A DNA stretch of 64,000 nucleotides from assembly GCA_934162535.1 (NCBI GenBank), contig CAKPJC010000006.1, forward strand, positions 1 through 64,000, given 5' to 3'. The stretch is from an uncultured Clostridia bacterium (lineage in GTDB: Bacteria > Bacillota > Clostridia > TANB77 > CAG-508). The position numbers and the translations under genes were made by a program. Position 1 is the stretch's first letter. Every line of letters begins with the position of its first letter. The notes below the pieces were generated by a model, which did not search any database, was not told the origin of the DNA, and worked only from the letters and a program-made list of their open reading frames with translations. This document shows positions 8,006 to 17,303 of the stretch, one piece after another.

Positions 8006-9445
8006 TTAATATTGTCTTCCCCATATTACCATTTTTTCTGCTGGTTTTCCACAACATACACATTTGTCTCCTATGTGCTCTTGTTCAAATGGCATACATC
8101 TTGATTTTGCTGATGTTAGTTCTTTTATTTTTTCTTCACATTCTGCTGATCCACACCACATTGCTTTTATGAAACCTTGCTCTTTGTTTATGTTTTCTTG
8201 GAATTCATTTAAATCATGTGCTATTGTTGTTTTTGATTCCATTCTTTTTTTACATACTTCATACATGTTTTGTTGTATTTTTTCTAGTATTTCTCCAATT
8301 TCACTTTCTAGTTCTTCAATTTTTACTTCGATTTTTTCATTTGTGTCTCTTCTGACTAATATACATGTTCCATTTTCTATGTCTCTTGGTCCCATTTCTA
8401 TTCTTAACGGTACTCCACGCATTTCCCAGTCATTGAATTTGTAACCTGGCGATACTTTTTCTCTGTCATCTAGTTCTATTCTATATTTATTTTTTAGTTG
8501 TTCATATATTTTTTGTGCTTTTTCTTTTACTCCTTCTTTATGCATTGCAACTGGTACTAGTACTACTTGTATTGGTGCAACTCTTGGTGGTAGTTTTAAA
8601 CCTCTGTCATCTCCATGTGCCATGATTACAGCTCCTATAAGTCTTGTAGATAACCCCCATGATGTTTGATATGCATATTCTTGTTTTCCATCTCTATTTT
8701 GGAATACTACATTAAATGGTTTTGTGAAGTTTTGCCCAAAGTAATGTGATGTTCCTGATTGTAACGCTTTACCATCATATGTCATTGCTTCTATTGTGTA
8801 TGTTGCATCTGCTCCTGCAAATTTTTCTGTTTCTGTTTTTAACCCTTTTATTACTGGTATTGCTAAAAGTTCTTCTGCTACATCTGCATATATGTCTAAC
8901 ATTTGTAATGTTCTTTCTCTTGCTTCTTTTTCTGTTTCATGTATGGTGTGACCTTCTTGCCATAAGAATTCTCTTGAACGTAAAAATGGTCTTGTTTCTT
9001 TTTCCCATCTAAGTACACTACACCATTGATTATATACAAATGGTAAATCTCTCCATGATTTTAGCCATTTTGAATACATTGTTGTGAATATTGTTTCTGA
9101 TGTTGGTCTTATACATAGTTTTTCTTCTAATTTTTCTCCCCCTGCTTCTGTTACCCATGCAACTTCTGGTGCAAATCCTTCTACGTGGTCTTTTTCTTTT
9201 TCTAGTAATTTTTCTGGTATTAATACTGGAAAGTATGTATTTTTTACTCCTGTTTCTTTGAATTTTTTGTCTGTGTATTGTTGTATATTTTCCCATATCG
9301 CATATCCATATGGTCTTATTGCTATACATCCTTTTGTGTCTGTATAGTCTGCTAATTCAGCTTTTAACACTATGTCTGTATACCATTGTGCAAAGTTTTC
9401 GTCTATATTTGTTATTTCTTTTACAAAGTTTTTGTTATCTCCCAT
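8006..9445 (-). CDS. proS: Proline--tRNA ligase (type 3, short archaeal/eukaryote-like form)
   Basis: 479 residues. It charges tRNA-Pro. It lacks the YbaK-like editing insertion of the long bacterial form. It has the class II core (CIRPTSETIFTTMYSKW, LRWEKETRPFLRSREFLWQEGHT, SWGLSTRLIGAVIMAHGDDRGL) and a C-terminal domain with clustered Cys ending in IWGRQY, as in short ProRS enzymes. The frame is open 18 codons further upstream, but that stretch is nearly all Lys. ATG 9445 has GGAGG at the right distance and begins MGDNKNFVKEIT, so it is preferred. Confidence 0.95.
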   Translation of the reverse strand: MGDNKNFVKEITNIDENFAQWYTDIVLKAELADYTDTKGCIAIRPYGYAIWENIQQYTDKKFKETGVKNTYFPVLIPEKLLEKEKDHVEGFAPEVAWVTEAGGEKLEEKLCIRPTSETIFTTMYSKWLKSWRDLPFVYNQWCSVLRWEKETRPFLRSREFLWQEGHTIHETEKEARERTLQMLDIYADVAEELLAIPVIKGLKTETEKFAGADATYTIEAMTYDGKALQSGTSHYFGQNFTKPFNVVFQNRDGKQEYAYQTSWGLSTRLIGAVIMAHGDDRGLKLPPRVAPIQVVLVPVAMHKEGVKEKAQKIYEQLKNKYRIELDDREKVSPGYKFNDWEMRGVPLRIEMGPRDIENGTCILVRRDTNEKIEVKIEELESEIGEILEKIQQNMYEVCKKRMESKTTIAHDLNEFQENINKEQGFIKAMWCGSAECEEKIKELTSAKSRCMPFEQEHIGDKCVCCGKPAEKMVIWGRQY

Positions 9446-9461
9446 TTTTTTCCTCCCATTT

Positions 9462-10067
9462 TTATTTTTCTGTTTTTTCTTCTTCTTTTTTTCCCTCATG
9501 GGGCATTGGAGCCTCTGTTTCTATTAATTCATCTATTACTATTTGCCTATTTGCATCTAACTTGTATTTTGGTAATTCTGGTAATTCATTAAGATTTTCA
9601 TATCCAAACATTTTTAGGAATTCTTGTGTTGTTTTGTATGTTGTTGGCTTTCCTGGTAAGTCTGCTTTCCCCGCATCCTCTATTAATCCGTAATCTAGTA
9701 GCTTGTATATTGTTCCATCACTGTTTACTCCTCTTATTGCTTCTATTTCTGCTCTTGTTGTTCTTGGATTATATGCTATTATTGCAAGTGTTTCTAATGA
9801 TGCATTTGATAGATTTGGTTTTGCTCTTTTGTCTAGTATTTGATATATGTAATCATAGTATTCTTTTTTGCTACACATTTGGTAATTGTTTTCTATTTTT
9901 ATTATTTCTATTCCTCTTGTTTGGTATTCTTGTTGCATGTTTCTTATTATTTCTTCTATTTGTTCCCCATTCATTTCTAAACATAACATTAGTTCTTGTT
10001 GTGACACTGGTCTACCTGCTGAGAATAGTATTGCCTCTATTATTGATTTTGTTTTTTGAATTTCCAT
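9462..10067 (-). CDS. scpB: Segregation and condensation protein B
   Basis: 201 residues. ScpB dimerises on ScpA and joins SMC in the bacterial condensin. Two winged-helix units are visible: the first begins IEAILFSAGRPVSQQELM; the second holds LSNASLETLAIIAYNPRTTRAEIEAIRGVNSDGTI and KADLPGKPTTYKTTQEFLKMFG. An acidic tail follows. scpA, usually the partner just upstream, is not in the window; the next gene upstream is a divergent small one. Confidence 0.95.
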   Translation of the reverse strand: MEIQKTKSIIEAILFSAGRPVSQQELMLCLEMNGEQIEEIIRNMQQEYQTRGIEIIKIENNYQMCSKKEYYDYIYQILDKRAKPNLSNASLETLAIIAYNPRTTRAEIEAIRGVNSDGTIYKLLDYGLIEDAGKADLPGKPTTYKTTQEFLKMFGYENLNELPELPKYKLDANRQIVIDELIETEAPMPHEGKKEEEKTEK

Positions 10068-10194
10068 TTTTTCACCTACAATTTGCTTTTTTCCCTTTTT
10101 TTCAATGCTTATATTTTCTCACTTTTTTGCCTTTATGTCAAGGTTTTTGCCCGTTTTTCTTGAAATAGCATTTTTGCTTTTTTTTACATAGGGG

Positions 10195-10223
10195 TTTACT
10201 TTTGGGGATTTTTATGATAAAAT
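10195..10223 (+). promoter_or_regulatory. Promoter for the 54-residue + strand gene
   Basis: TTTACT (10195-10200) and TAAAAT (10218-10223) are 17 bases apart, about 30 bases before the start codon. Confidence 0.5.
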
Positions 10224-10252
10224 AGATAAAATTAATTTAAGGAGTGTTTAGT

Positions 10253-10417
10253 ATGTCTGAAAAATTTGTTAATAAAGACATTGAGGTTATATCTGGAGAT
10301 GGTTCAAATCTTGTTATGTCTCCTGTATATGAACATATCAGTGCAGCTAAGCCAAAGTGCCATGATAATAATCCGAAAAATATAATTATTCCTGGAGAAA
10401 AGAAATTTAATGATTAA
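10253..10417 (+). CDS. Small hypothetical protein (54 residues)
   Basis: ATG 10253 follows AAGGAG by eight bases and runs to TAA at 10415. The product starts MSEKFVNKDIEVISGDGSNL and ends IIIPGEKKFND. It is polar, has no membrane segment, and contains one Cys-His pair (KCHD). A promoter upstream and a strong terminator four bases after the stop make it a self-contained unit on the strand opposite its neighbours. I do not recognise the family. Confidence 0.65.
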   Translation: MSEKFVNKDIEVISGDGSNLVMSPVYEHISAAKPKCHDNNPKNIIIPGEKKFND

Positions 10418-10420
10418 TAT

Positions 10421-10448
10421 AATCCACAAAATTTTGCTTTTGTGGATT
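10421..10448 (+). terminator. Terminator of the 54-residue gene
   Basis: An 11-bp stem AATCCACAAAA/TTTTGTGGATT (10421-10431 with 10438-10448) is followed by a run of T. It begins four bases after the stop. Confidence 0.8.
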
Positions 10449-10480
10449 TTTTTGGCTGTTATTGTCATATAACAACGAAA

Positions 10481-10498
10481 GGAGCCAACATCGGCTCC
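10481..10498 (-). terminator. Short hairpin downstream of the HU gene
   Basis: GGAGCC (10481-10486) pairs with GGCTCC (10493-10498). It lies 31 bases past the HU stop. The following T tract on the minus strand is weak, so it may be a terminator or simply an mRNA-stabilising 3' end. Confidence 0.45.
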
Positions 10499-10528
10499 TA
10501 CATATATTTATATATTTATTTTTTATAA

Positions 10529-10804
10529 TTATCCGTTTACTAAATCTTTTAATGCTTTACCAGCTTTGAATACTGGAGCTTTAGATGCAGGTATTTTGAT
10601 TTCTTCTTTTGTTTGAGGATTTCTACCTTTTCTAGCAGCTCTTTTTCTAACTTCAAAAGAACCAAATCCAACTAGTTGAACTTTGTCTCCTCCTCTTAAT
10701 GCGTTAGAAACAACTTCTGTGAATGCATTAACTGCTTCTTCTGTTGATTTTTTTGACTCACCTGTTTTTGCAGCTATAGCTGCTACTAATTCAGCTTTGT
10801 TCAT
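10529..10804 (-). CDS. hup: HU family DNA-binding protein
   Basis: 91 residues, the standard HU length. HU is a dimeric nucleoid protein that bends DNA. Conserved features are [39 protein letters not shown] (the arm with the DNA-inserting region) and the C-terminal [18 protein letters not shown] precedes the ATG. A 115-base gap separates it from the flippase gene upstream. Confidence 0.97.
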   Translation of the reverse strand: MNKAELVAAIAAKTGESKKSTEEAVNAFTEVVSNALRGGDKVQLVGFGSFEVRKRAARKGRNPQTKEEIKIPASKAPVFKAGKALKDLVNG

Positions 10805-10919
10805 TATACATTACCTCCTATAAAATTTGTTGTATGTACCTACACTACAGTAAACTGGCAGTGTTTGTACTTTTCTGTTTATCTTATTCTCCAAAATCTT
10901 TTAAAATCCCTCTATTTTT

Positions 10920-12545
10920 TTAATATATTTTCATTTTTTCTAAAATTCTATATATTTTTTCACCTTTTGGCAACATGTATAGGTCTTCTTTACTATAAAT
11001 TTTTAGTACTGCTACTGCAAGTAGATATACAACTACTGCAAATAGTATTGATATTATTGTTGCTATGTTTCCTGATACTATTCCACTTAGTATTAAAAAT
11101 AATGTGTATGAACATACTCCCATCATTGCCGTCGCTAATACTGGTTTTAAGAAAAATTTTCTAAATGTTAGGTCTAGTTTTACATGCTTTCTTAATATAT
11201 AGAATACTATTGTGAATGCTGTTAAATGACATGCTATTGAGCCTATTGCTGCACCATATACATTTAGTGCTGGTATTCTTAATAATATAAGATTCAATAT
11301 TAATTTTATTAGTACTCCTGTTCCAAGTGCAAATGCTGGTATAAGTACTTTTCCCATTCCTTGTAATACTCCATTTATTGTTTGTGATAGTATTGAGAAT
11401 ATTACTGAGAATGATATTAATTGCAATAGTAGTGCCCCTTGGTTTGCTTTTGGATATAGCAGATTTAATATAGGCTGTGCAAATATTATTAGTCCTGCTA
11501 TACATGGTAGCCCTATTAACATTGAGGTTAGTAATGAGAATGAGGTTCTTTTTGTTACTGTTTCTTTGTCATTTTTCGCCATTGCAGCTGATATTGCAGG
11601 TACAAGTGCTGTTGCAAATGCAATGTTTATTGCTAATGGTAAGTTTGTTATTGTGTCTACTTTTCCACTAAGTCTTCCATAAAGTACTGTTGCCATGTCT
11701 GATGGCATATATGTACTTAATATTCTTTTTACTGTGAATGAATCTATGTTTTTGTTAAATGATGTCATTATTGAACTTAATGTTAATGGTATTGATACCA
11801 TTAATATATTTCTTACTATTGTTTTGATATTTTCGTATTTGTAGTTTGTTGTTTGCTCTATTTCTTTTCCGATTTCTTTTCTTTTTATTCTATAGTACAT
11901 GAATAGATATACAAAACTTGAAAATGTCGCTATTGTTGTTGCAACATTTGCTCCTGCTGCCATCATTTCTGTTGATGTTGATGTTACTATTGCTACTATT
12001 TCTACTATTACTATTGTTAATATTGTTTTAAATATTTGTTCTAATGTTTGTGCTCTTGCTGTTACTTTTAATGTTCTTCTACCATTGAAGTATCCTCTCA
12101 TTACTGATGATATTGATACAAAGAATATTGCTGGTGATAGTGCTATCAGTGTTAATTCTGCTTCTGGTATTTGAATCCAGTTATATGCTATTGTGTGTGC
12201 ACCAAAGAATAATAGCATTGTTCCTACTGCACCTATTATTCCAAATGTTGATAATGCTACTTTGAATATTCTATTTGCCCCTCTGTTGTCTCCTACTGCT
12301 AATCTTTCTGATACTAATTTTGATATTGCATTTGGTACTCCTATTGATGATATTGTTAATAATAGAGCATATATTTGGTAACCACTCACATATATAGCAT
12401 TACCTGCATCTCCAAATCCATCTCTATTTGTTAAATACAATGTGTAAATTAGTCCTAATATTTTTATTAGTATTTGTGAAAACATTATTGTTATTACACC
12501 TTGCATGAATGTTTCTTTTTTTATTGTCTTTTTTAGTTCTGGCAT
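10920..12545 (-). CDS. Polysaccharide/lipid flippase, SpoVB family (MOP superfamily)
   Basis: 541 residues with about 14 predicted membrane helices. The family covers SpoVB, MurJ-like and oligosaccharide flippases that move lipid-linked precursors across the membrane. The N-terminus (ETFMQGVITIMFSQILIKILGLIYTLYL, from about residue 11) and the block SERLAVGDNRGANRIFKVAL are typical of the SpoVB branch. In a sporeformer a role in cortex or wall precursor export is likely, but the sequence does not separate SpoVB from other paralogues. GGAGG precedes the start, and a good promoter lies at 12592-12620. Confidence 0.85.
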   Translation of the reverse strand: MPELKKTIKKETFMQGVITIMFSQILIKILGLIYTLYLTNRDGFGDAGNAIYVSGYQIYALLLTISSIGVPNAISKLVSERLAVGDNRGANRIFKVALSTFGIIGAVGTMLLFFGAHTIAYNWIQIPEAELTLIALSPAIFFVSISSVMRGYFNGRRTLKVTARAQTLEQIFKTILTIVIVEIVAIVTSTSTEMMAAGANVATTIATFSSFVYLFMYYRIKRKEIGKEIEQTTNYKYENIKTIVRNILMVSIPLTLSSIMTSFNKNIDSFTVKRILSTYMPSDMATVLYGRLSGKVDTITNLPLAINIAFATALVPAISAAMAKNDKETVTKRTSFSLLTSMLIGLPCIAGLIIFAQPILNLLYPKANQGALLLQLISFSVIFSILSQTINGVLQGMGKVLIPAFALGTGVLIKLILNLILLRIPALNVYGAAIGSIACHLTAFTIVFYILRKHVKLDLTFRKFFLKPVLATAMMGVCSYTLFLILSGIVSGNIATIISILFAVVVYLLAVAVLKIYSKEDLYMLPKGEKIYRILEKMKIY

Positions 12546-12591
12546 GATTCCTCCTTTGTTTTATAATTTCATATTACTATTCTACTTCCAT

Positions 12592-12620
12592 ATTATAGAT
12601 ATAATTACAAAAAATATCAA
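12592..12620 (-). promoter_or_regulatory. Promoter of the SpoVB-like gene
   Basis: On the minus strand TTGATA (12620-12615) and TATAAT (12597-12592) are 17 bases apart. It is divergent from the rplM promoter. Confidence 0.65.
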
Positions 12621-12638
12621 GAAGTTTTGCTAAATTTA

Positions 12639-12667
12639 TTGACAAATCCTCATTTTTGTAATAAAAT
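12639..12667 (+). promoter_or_regulatory. Promoter of rplM-rpsI
   Basis: TTGACA (12639-12644) and TAAAAT (12662-12667) are 17 bases apart. A leader of about 100 bases separates it from rplM, long enough for a regulatory structure, though none is clear. Confidence 0.75.
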
Positions 12668-12775
12668 TGTTTAGTATTATGTTAAAATATGATTTGAATA
12701 TGAAACTTCTCCCCGGTAGTTTTAGATTTGAATTTCATATATAAATTTAATTTAAAATAGGAGGATGACATTACC

Positions 12776-13210
12776 ATGAACAATGTTACATATAGTGTAA
12801 AAAAAGCTGAAATTGAAAGAAAATGGTATATAATCGATGCAGCAGACAAACCATTAGGTAGAGTTGCTACAGAAGCTGCAAGATTATTAAGAGGAAAACA
12901 CAAAACAACTTTCACACCAAATCTTGATTTAGGTGATAATGTTATTATCATCAATTGTAAAGATGTTGTTTTAACAGGAAACAAAATGAATGACAAAGTT
13001 TACAGACATCATTCAGGTTATATTGGAGGAATGAAAGAAGTTCCTGCAAATGTAATGCTTGAAAAAAATCCAGAAAAAGCTATGACATTAGCTGTTAAAG
13101 GTATGTTACCACACAATTCTTTAGGTAGAAAAATGGCAACAAAATTAAGAGTATTCGCTGGTAGCGAACATAATCTTCAAGCACAAAAACCAGAAATATG
13201 GAATTTTTAA
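12776..13210 (+). CDS. rplM: 50S ribosomal protein L13
   Basis: 144 residues. It binds 23S rRNA early in large-subunit assembly. It shows KAEIERKWYIIDAADKPLGRVATEAA, LRGKHKTTFTP, YRHHSGYIGGMKE and VKGMLPHNSLGRKMATKLRVF. It is followed after 17 bases by rpsI, the near-universal pair. These are the only large genes on the + strand in the window. Confidence 0.98.
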   Translation: MNNVTYSVKKAEIERKWYIIDAADKPLGRVATEAARLLRGKHKTTFTPNLDLGDNVIIINCKDVVLTGNKMNDKVYRHHSGYIGGMKEVPANVMLEKNPEKAMTLAVKGMLPHNSLGRKMATKLRVFAGSEHNLQAQKPEIWNF

Positions 13211-13227
13211 TTAAGGAGGAACTATAA

Positions 13228-13629
13228 ATGGCTAAGTCAAATAAAATAGTATATTTGGGTACAGGTAGAAGAAAAAGCTCAATTGCTAGAGTTAGATTAT
13301 CTGAAGGAACAGGAAAAATAACTATAAATGGAAAAGATATTGAAGAATTTTTCGATTTAGAAACATTAAAAGTTATAGTTAGACAACCATTAACATTAAC
13401 AAATACATTATCAAAATATGATGTTATTTGTTCAGTACATGGTGGAGGTGTTTCTGGTCAAGCTGGAGCTATCAGACATGGTATAGCTAGAGCATTAAAT
13501 GAGGCTAATACTGAATACAGACCAACTCTAAAATCTAACGGATTCTTAACAAGAGATCCACGTATGAAAGAAAGAAAAAAATACGGTCTTAAAAAAGCTA
13601 GAAAAGCACCACAATTCTCAAAGAGATAA
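13228..13629 (+). CDS. rpsI: 30S ribosomal protein S9
   Basis: 133 residues. The N-terminal [16 protein letters not shown], central [21 protein letters not shown] and basic end [11 protein letters not shown] identify S9; the terminal SKR contacts P-site tRNA. An AAGGAGG site precedes the ATG. It is cotranscribed with rplM and ends at a strong terminator. Confidence 0.98.
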   Translation: MAKSNKIVYLGTGRRKSSIARVRLSEGTGKITINGKDIEEFFDLETLKVIVRQPLTLTNTLSKYDVICSVHGGGVSGQAGAIRHGIARALNEANTEYRPTLKSNGFLTRDPRMKERKKYGLKKARKAPQFSKR

Positions 13630-13638
13630 AAATATCAA

Positions 13639-13663
13639 AACTCGGAAATAAAATTTCCGAGTT
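13639..13663 (+). terminator. Terminator of rplM-rpsI
   Basis: An 11-bp stem AACTCGGAAAT/ATTTCCGAGTT (13639-13649 with 13653-13663) is followed by TTTTTT. Confidence 0.9.
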
Positions 13664-13688
13664 TTTTGTTGTAAAATATTTCATTACT

Positions 13689-15401
13689 TTATAATTTTAA
13701 CGGAAGCCTCCTCCGGCCACCTCCTCCACCGAATGAGCCACCTCCTCCGCCACCAGAAGAGAATCCTCCACCTCCTGATGAGTAGTTTCTTGCTGCACTT
13801 TCTGCTGACCTTGCTGCAGATATACCTTTATTACTACAATAATTAATCCACATAACATCGCTATATGACATATAATGAGTTTGTTCAATTACTTCTGGAT
13901 ATAAATCTTCAAATTCTTTCGTAACCTCTTTAGCTATACCTAACAATTGAGCATATATTAAATAATCTTCTAAAAGTACAACTTCTATGGCTAATTTTTC
14001 CTGTATCATTGTATACTCTAATAAGAAATTTTTTAAGTTCTTTATATTTTCAGCCTGCATAGTTAATTCTTCAGCTGGCTCTAATTTTGTTTTAAATGTT
14101 TTTTTAGTTTCTGTTATCATTCCTTCTTTTTTTAATATTTCTTCTTGTTCATCTATTACTTTATCAAACCATTTTAATATCTTTGAATAGTTATCCTTAC
14201 ACCATTTTTTCAATTCATTTTTTTCTAATACTCCATCTTTACTAGCAATATATATCATTTTATATAAGTCTCTTTCTAATGAATTTTGTATTTCACTTTC
14301 TACAATATTCAATTTTATTGCAAACTCTTCTTTAGTTCCAAGCAAAGTATTTTTTTCTATTTTTTTAATTTCAGCTTTTTCTTCTTTTATCCATTTTAAT
14401 ATTAAAGCTCCTAATAAATCTGTTTTATTTTTTATTATTCCATATGTATATCCTATATAATATGCTCTAAATATATTACCATTTAATGGAATATCTCTAT
14501 AATAACCTTTTTGTTTTGACAATTTCTTTTTAAATTGTCCTTTTTTTACCTTCATTGAACTTCCTACTACTATAATTAATACAATCATTGGAAGAAATTC
14601 TTCTATTATATTTAATATATTTACTATCGTCTTTCCTATAGAAGTTTTTTTAGTTTTGGTATTTTCTTTATATTTAGTAGTTCCTTCTTCAGCCATAGTA
14701 TAATAGTGATTAAAATTATAATTAATTTTATTTGAACAGTTAAATGTTCCTTCTGGAAATTTTGCAAGTATAGTCATATATTCACTTGTACTTAAACTTC
14801 CATTAGACTCCATATGTATTGTTCCATTGCTTACATAGCAAAGTCCTCCGTAATTTCCATATCCCCATACATCTATATTGTTTGGTATAGCTTTATCCGT
14901 ATATATTTTTATTTTAGCTTTTCCTATTGAATTAGAAAATTCATATGGTATTAATGTCCAATAAATCATTTGTGAATCTTGTAATTCTGAAACAAAGTTT
15001 GATATTGTATATTTTGCAACATATACATGTGTTCCATAAGTACTTATTCCCCAACATAGTTCCACTCCATTTGATATTTTATTTATTCCACATTTATAAG
15101 CTTTACTTGATAAACTCCCTGATGTGTTCCAGCTATCTAATGTTGAATATTTTGTATTTCCTTCTAAAACTGTTAAATTATTTATTTTAGATTTACCTAA
15201 ATTATAATATGGATGATAAACTTCAGTTCCTTTATCTGTCTTACATTTCCAAATTTCAGTAACAGTAGCATCTCCATTTTGATTTACATATATATCCATA
15301 TTTATTTCACTTATGGTATTTGCATGTACAACATTGGTTATTCCTAATCCCACTAATATTACTACTAGCATTATAAAAATTTTTAAATATTTATTTTTCA
15401 T
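13689..15401 (-). CDS. DUF2207 domain membrane protein
   Basis: 570 residues. A signal peptide (about residues 1-27, ending NVVHA) precedes an extracellular DUF2207 region with INMDIYVNQNGDATVTEIW and a transmembrane helix near residue 270 (MIVLIIVVGSS). A cytoplasmic part follows, and then a Gly-rich tail (SSGGGGFSSGGGGGGSFGG) typical of the family. It ends in a basic RRRLPLKL instead of stopping within the Gly run, a small departure from relatives I know. Function unknown. AAAGGG precedes the ATG. Confidence 0.88.
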   Translation of the reverse strand: MKNKYLKIFIMLVVILVGLGITNVVHANTISEINMDIYVNQNGDATVTEIWKCKTDKGTEVYHPYYNLGKSKINNLTVLEGNTKYSTLDSWNTSGSLSSKAYKCGINKISNGVELCWGISTYGTHVYVAKYTISNFVSELQDSQMIYWTLIPYEFSNSIGKAKIKIYTDKAIPNNIDVWGYGNYGGLCYVSNGTIHMESNGSLSTSEYMTILAKFPEGTFNCSNKINYNFNHYYTMAEEGTTKYKENTKTKKTSIGKTIVNILNIIEEFLPMIVLIIVVGSSMKVKKGQFKKKLSKQKGYYRDIPLNGNIFRAYYIGYTYGIIKNKTDLLGALILKWIKEEKAEIKKIEKNTLLGTKEEFAIKLNIVESEIQNSLERDLYKMIYIASKDGVLEKNELKKWCKDNYSKILKWFDKVIDEQEEILKKEGMITETKKTFKTKLEPAEELTMQAENIKNLKNFLLEYTMIQEKLAIEVVLLEDYLIYAQLLGIAKEVTKEFEDLYPEVIEQTHYMSYSDVMWINYCSNKGISAARSAESAARNYSSGGGGFSSGGGGGGSFGGGGGRRRLPLKL

Positions 15402-15462
15402 TTTTTACCCTTTTTATTTTTTTATTAAATTTTATTATATATTTTATTGTTTCTAACAGTTT

Positions 15463-15531
<69 letters not shown>

Positions 15532-15551
15532 CTCGTAATAACATTCACTTT

Positions 15552-16454
15552 TTAATCAAATAAGCTAAAATATATCTTTGGGTATGGTAGCCTGTAATAT
15601 TTTAGCATTTCATTGAACCCTGCCCAGTTGTAGCTTTTTCTATTACTTCTTCTATTTAATACTTTAAATAGATATTCTATTGTTCTATGTCTGAAAGTTC
15701 CTATCATTGTGCTATTATGCGATATGCCATAGTATCGATAATGTCCTAAAAGCTTTATTCTTAGCTTTTCCATTAACTCTCTAACTTTTATATCTCTATT
15801 TTCATATAGCCATACTTTCATTGCTTTTACTTTCTGTTTAAATTTCTTCTTACTTGTTTTCACTTTGATACAAGGCTTTCCTTGTCTTGTCTTACTGCAA
15901 TAGAATGTAAATCCTAGAAAATCAAATGTTTCTGGTTTGCCTTCTCCTAGTTGTTTTCTGCTTTGCTCTGCATATTTCCCAAATTTAATAATTTTACTTT
16001 TGCTACTTTCTAACTCTAAACCAAATTTACTCATTCTTTCTTTTAATGCTTCATAATATGCTTCTGCTTCTTTTTGATATTGAAAACCTGCAATAAAATC
16101 ATCTGCATATACTACTAAAAATGTATTCCCTTCTGCTCTCTTCTCTATTATTTCTTTATACCATAATACTAATACAAAGTGCATATAGATATTTGCTAAT
16201 ACCGGACTTATGATATTTCCTTGTGCTGAGCCTTCTTCTGTTGCTACATATTGCCCTTTGTCCATTATTCCTGCTTTTAAATATTTCTTGATTAGTCCAA
16301 TAATGTTAGGGTCTTTAATGTTATATTCTATGAACTTTATCATCCAGTCGTGGTCTATATGGTCGAAGAACCCCTTTATATCTGCATCTACAATGTAGTT
16401 TATTCTTGTGTTTGATATACTTTTATGCACATATTTTATTGCTTTATGACAGCA
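15552..16454 (-). pseudogene. Group II intron reverse transcriptase/maturase, 5'-truncated
   Basis: The readable frame gives about 290 residues plus a few codons upstream to a TAA. It starts in RT domain 2/3 (CCHKAIKYVHKSI, then INYIVDADIKGFFDHIDHDW). It carries the polymerase motif YADDF, the GSAQGNIISPVLANIYMH block, and the maturase end (LLGHYRYYGISHN, NWAGFNEMLKYYRLPYPKIY). Roughly the first 120 residues of a normal intron ORF are missing, and the sequence becomes unrelated near 16455. It therefore cannot be a full RT. The intron 5' end is found 1.4 kb away, with toxIN and a recombinase between. Confidence 0.9.
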
Positions 16455-16534
16455 TTATTTTTGGCATAATTAGCTTTGTATTTATCAATACAACAAATCG
16501 TTATTTAAATAACTTGTAAGTTGTCGCTGAGTTG

Positions 16535-17038
16535 TTATTTATTATATTCAACACACTTTTTTTCTAATAGTTTAAAATTGCAACATCTTACTTTTATATT
16601 TTCTGGTAATTTTCCATTACTATATAATTGATATAATTTGAAAGATTTATTTTTTACTTGCTTATAGTTCGCATTTAACCAATCTAATTGTTCTCTTAAT
16701 AATTTTTGATATTTTAATTCTGCAATAGTTAAAGTTTCTTTGTTTAAATCTACTAAAGAGTAATTATTTTCACTTACTGGTATCATATTATTAAAATTAA
16801 CAGCTCCTAATTCGCCATCTTTAATTTTGAAAAAGTCTAAAGTATTTTTCATATTTTTGTGTTTAAGCTTTGGACTTGATAATGGTGCAAAATACTTACA
16901 AGTATCTATTTGAAATAATATTCCTATAAAAGGTCTTAATTCTTTCTCATTTTTATTATAAGCCACCTTATTATCAAATTTTCTTAAATAATCACAATAA
17001 TCTGAATTAACTCTAACAATTTTTAAATTTATAATCAT
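16535..17038 (-). CDS. toxN: Type III toxin-antitoxin endoribonuclease, ToxN/AbiQ family
   Basis: 167 residues, close to the roughly 170 of known ToxN proteins. It shows the family order: SDYCDYLRKFDNKV at the start, RPFIGILFQID, YFAPLSSPKLKHKNM, GAVNFNNMIPV, then KLLREQLDWLNAN and the end CNFKLLEKKCVEY. ToxN cleaves RNA and is held inactive by the processed RNA repeats of ToxI; several family members abort phage infection. A GTG three bases upstream is an alternative start; AAGGAGG serves both. It lies downstream of a short terminator and three antitoxin repeats, the diagnostic layout. The frame is intact. Confidence 0.9.
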   Translation of the reverse strand: MIINLKIVRVNSDYCDYLRKFDNKVAYNKNEKELRPFIGILFQIDTCKYFAPLSSPKLKHKNMKNTLDFFKIKDGELGAVNFNNMIPVSENNYSLVDLNKETLTIAELKYQKLLREQLDWLNANYKQVKNKSFKLYQLYSNGKLPENIKVRCCNFKLLEKKCVEYNK

Positions 17039-17098
17039 CACAAATTACCTCCTTAGCATTTCAATTATATATTAAAATTTATAAAAATGCAATAATGC

Positions 17099-17126
17099 AA
17101 AAGGATTAGAGTTTGACCTCTAATCC
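17099..17126 (-). terminator. Terminator between toxI and toxN
   Basis: A 9-bp stem GGATTAGAG/CTCTAATCC (17126-17118 with 17111-17103) with a 6-base loop is followed by TTTT on the minus strand. Type III systems use such a leaky terminator to keep antitoxin RNA in excess over toxin mRNA. Confidence 0.8.
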
Positions 17127-17129
17127 CCC

Positions 17130-17237
17130 TTTTTTAAGTTCCAATTTAATGGCTGGAAACACCGCTTTTTCAAATTCCAATTTATGGCTGGATTCACCGC
17201 TTTTTTAAGTTCCAATTTAATGGCTGGATTCACCAAC
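17130..17237 (-). ncRNA. toxI: ToxI antitoxin RNA: three tandem repeats of about 36 nt
   Basis: Three direct repeats occupy 17201-17237, 17166-17200 and 17130-17165 (37, 35 and 36 nt). The minus-strand core is TGAATCCAGCCAT, then AAATTGGAA and an A run; the third unit reads TGTTTCCAGCCAT. In the ToxIN family each repeat is excised by the toxin and folds into a pseudoknot that inhibits it. Position, unit length, copy number and the following terminator all fit. A frame of 70 codons crosses the repeats but is a by-product of the repetition. Confidence 0.88.
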
Positions 17238-17303
17238 TTTTTTGCTATTTCTAGCAATAATATTATATGCAATTTATATAAATTTATTGCCTTCTGTATT
17301 TTA

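Noticed and set aside
9030..9329. 99-codon minus-strand frame rich in Arg and Lys
   Set aside because: Out-of-frame reading inside proS, which is strongly conserved in the other frame.
9446..9499. N-terminal extension of ProRS
   Set aside because: The extra residues are a Lys run over a ribosome site and overlap the scpB stop; ATG 9445 has GGAGG at the right distance.
11161..11505. 114-codon minus-strand frame, Ser/Asn/Thr-rich
   Set aside because: Shadow within the SpoVB-like flippase; composition reflects a frame shift of hydrophobic codons.
12668..12775. Ribosomal protein autoregulatory leader before rplM
   Set aside because: The leader is long enough, but I could not find a convincing conserved stem or L13-mimic motif.
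13697..13888. Possible frameshift at the DUF2207 C-terminus
   Set aside because: The main frame continues through the expected Gly-rich tail to a stop; the alternative frame only appears because Gly codons are repetitive.
17130..17237. Short regular repeats as a CRISPR array
   Set aside because: The units abut with no unique spacers, vary in length (35-37), and are followed by a terminator and a ToxN gene.
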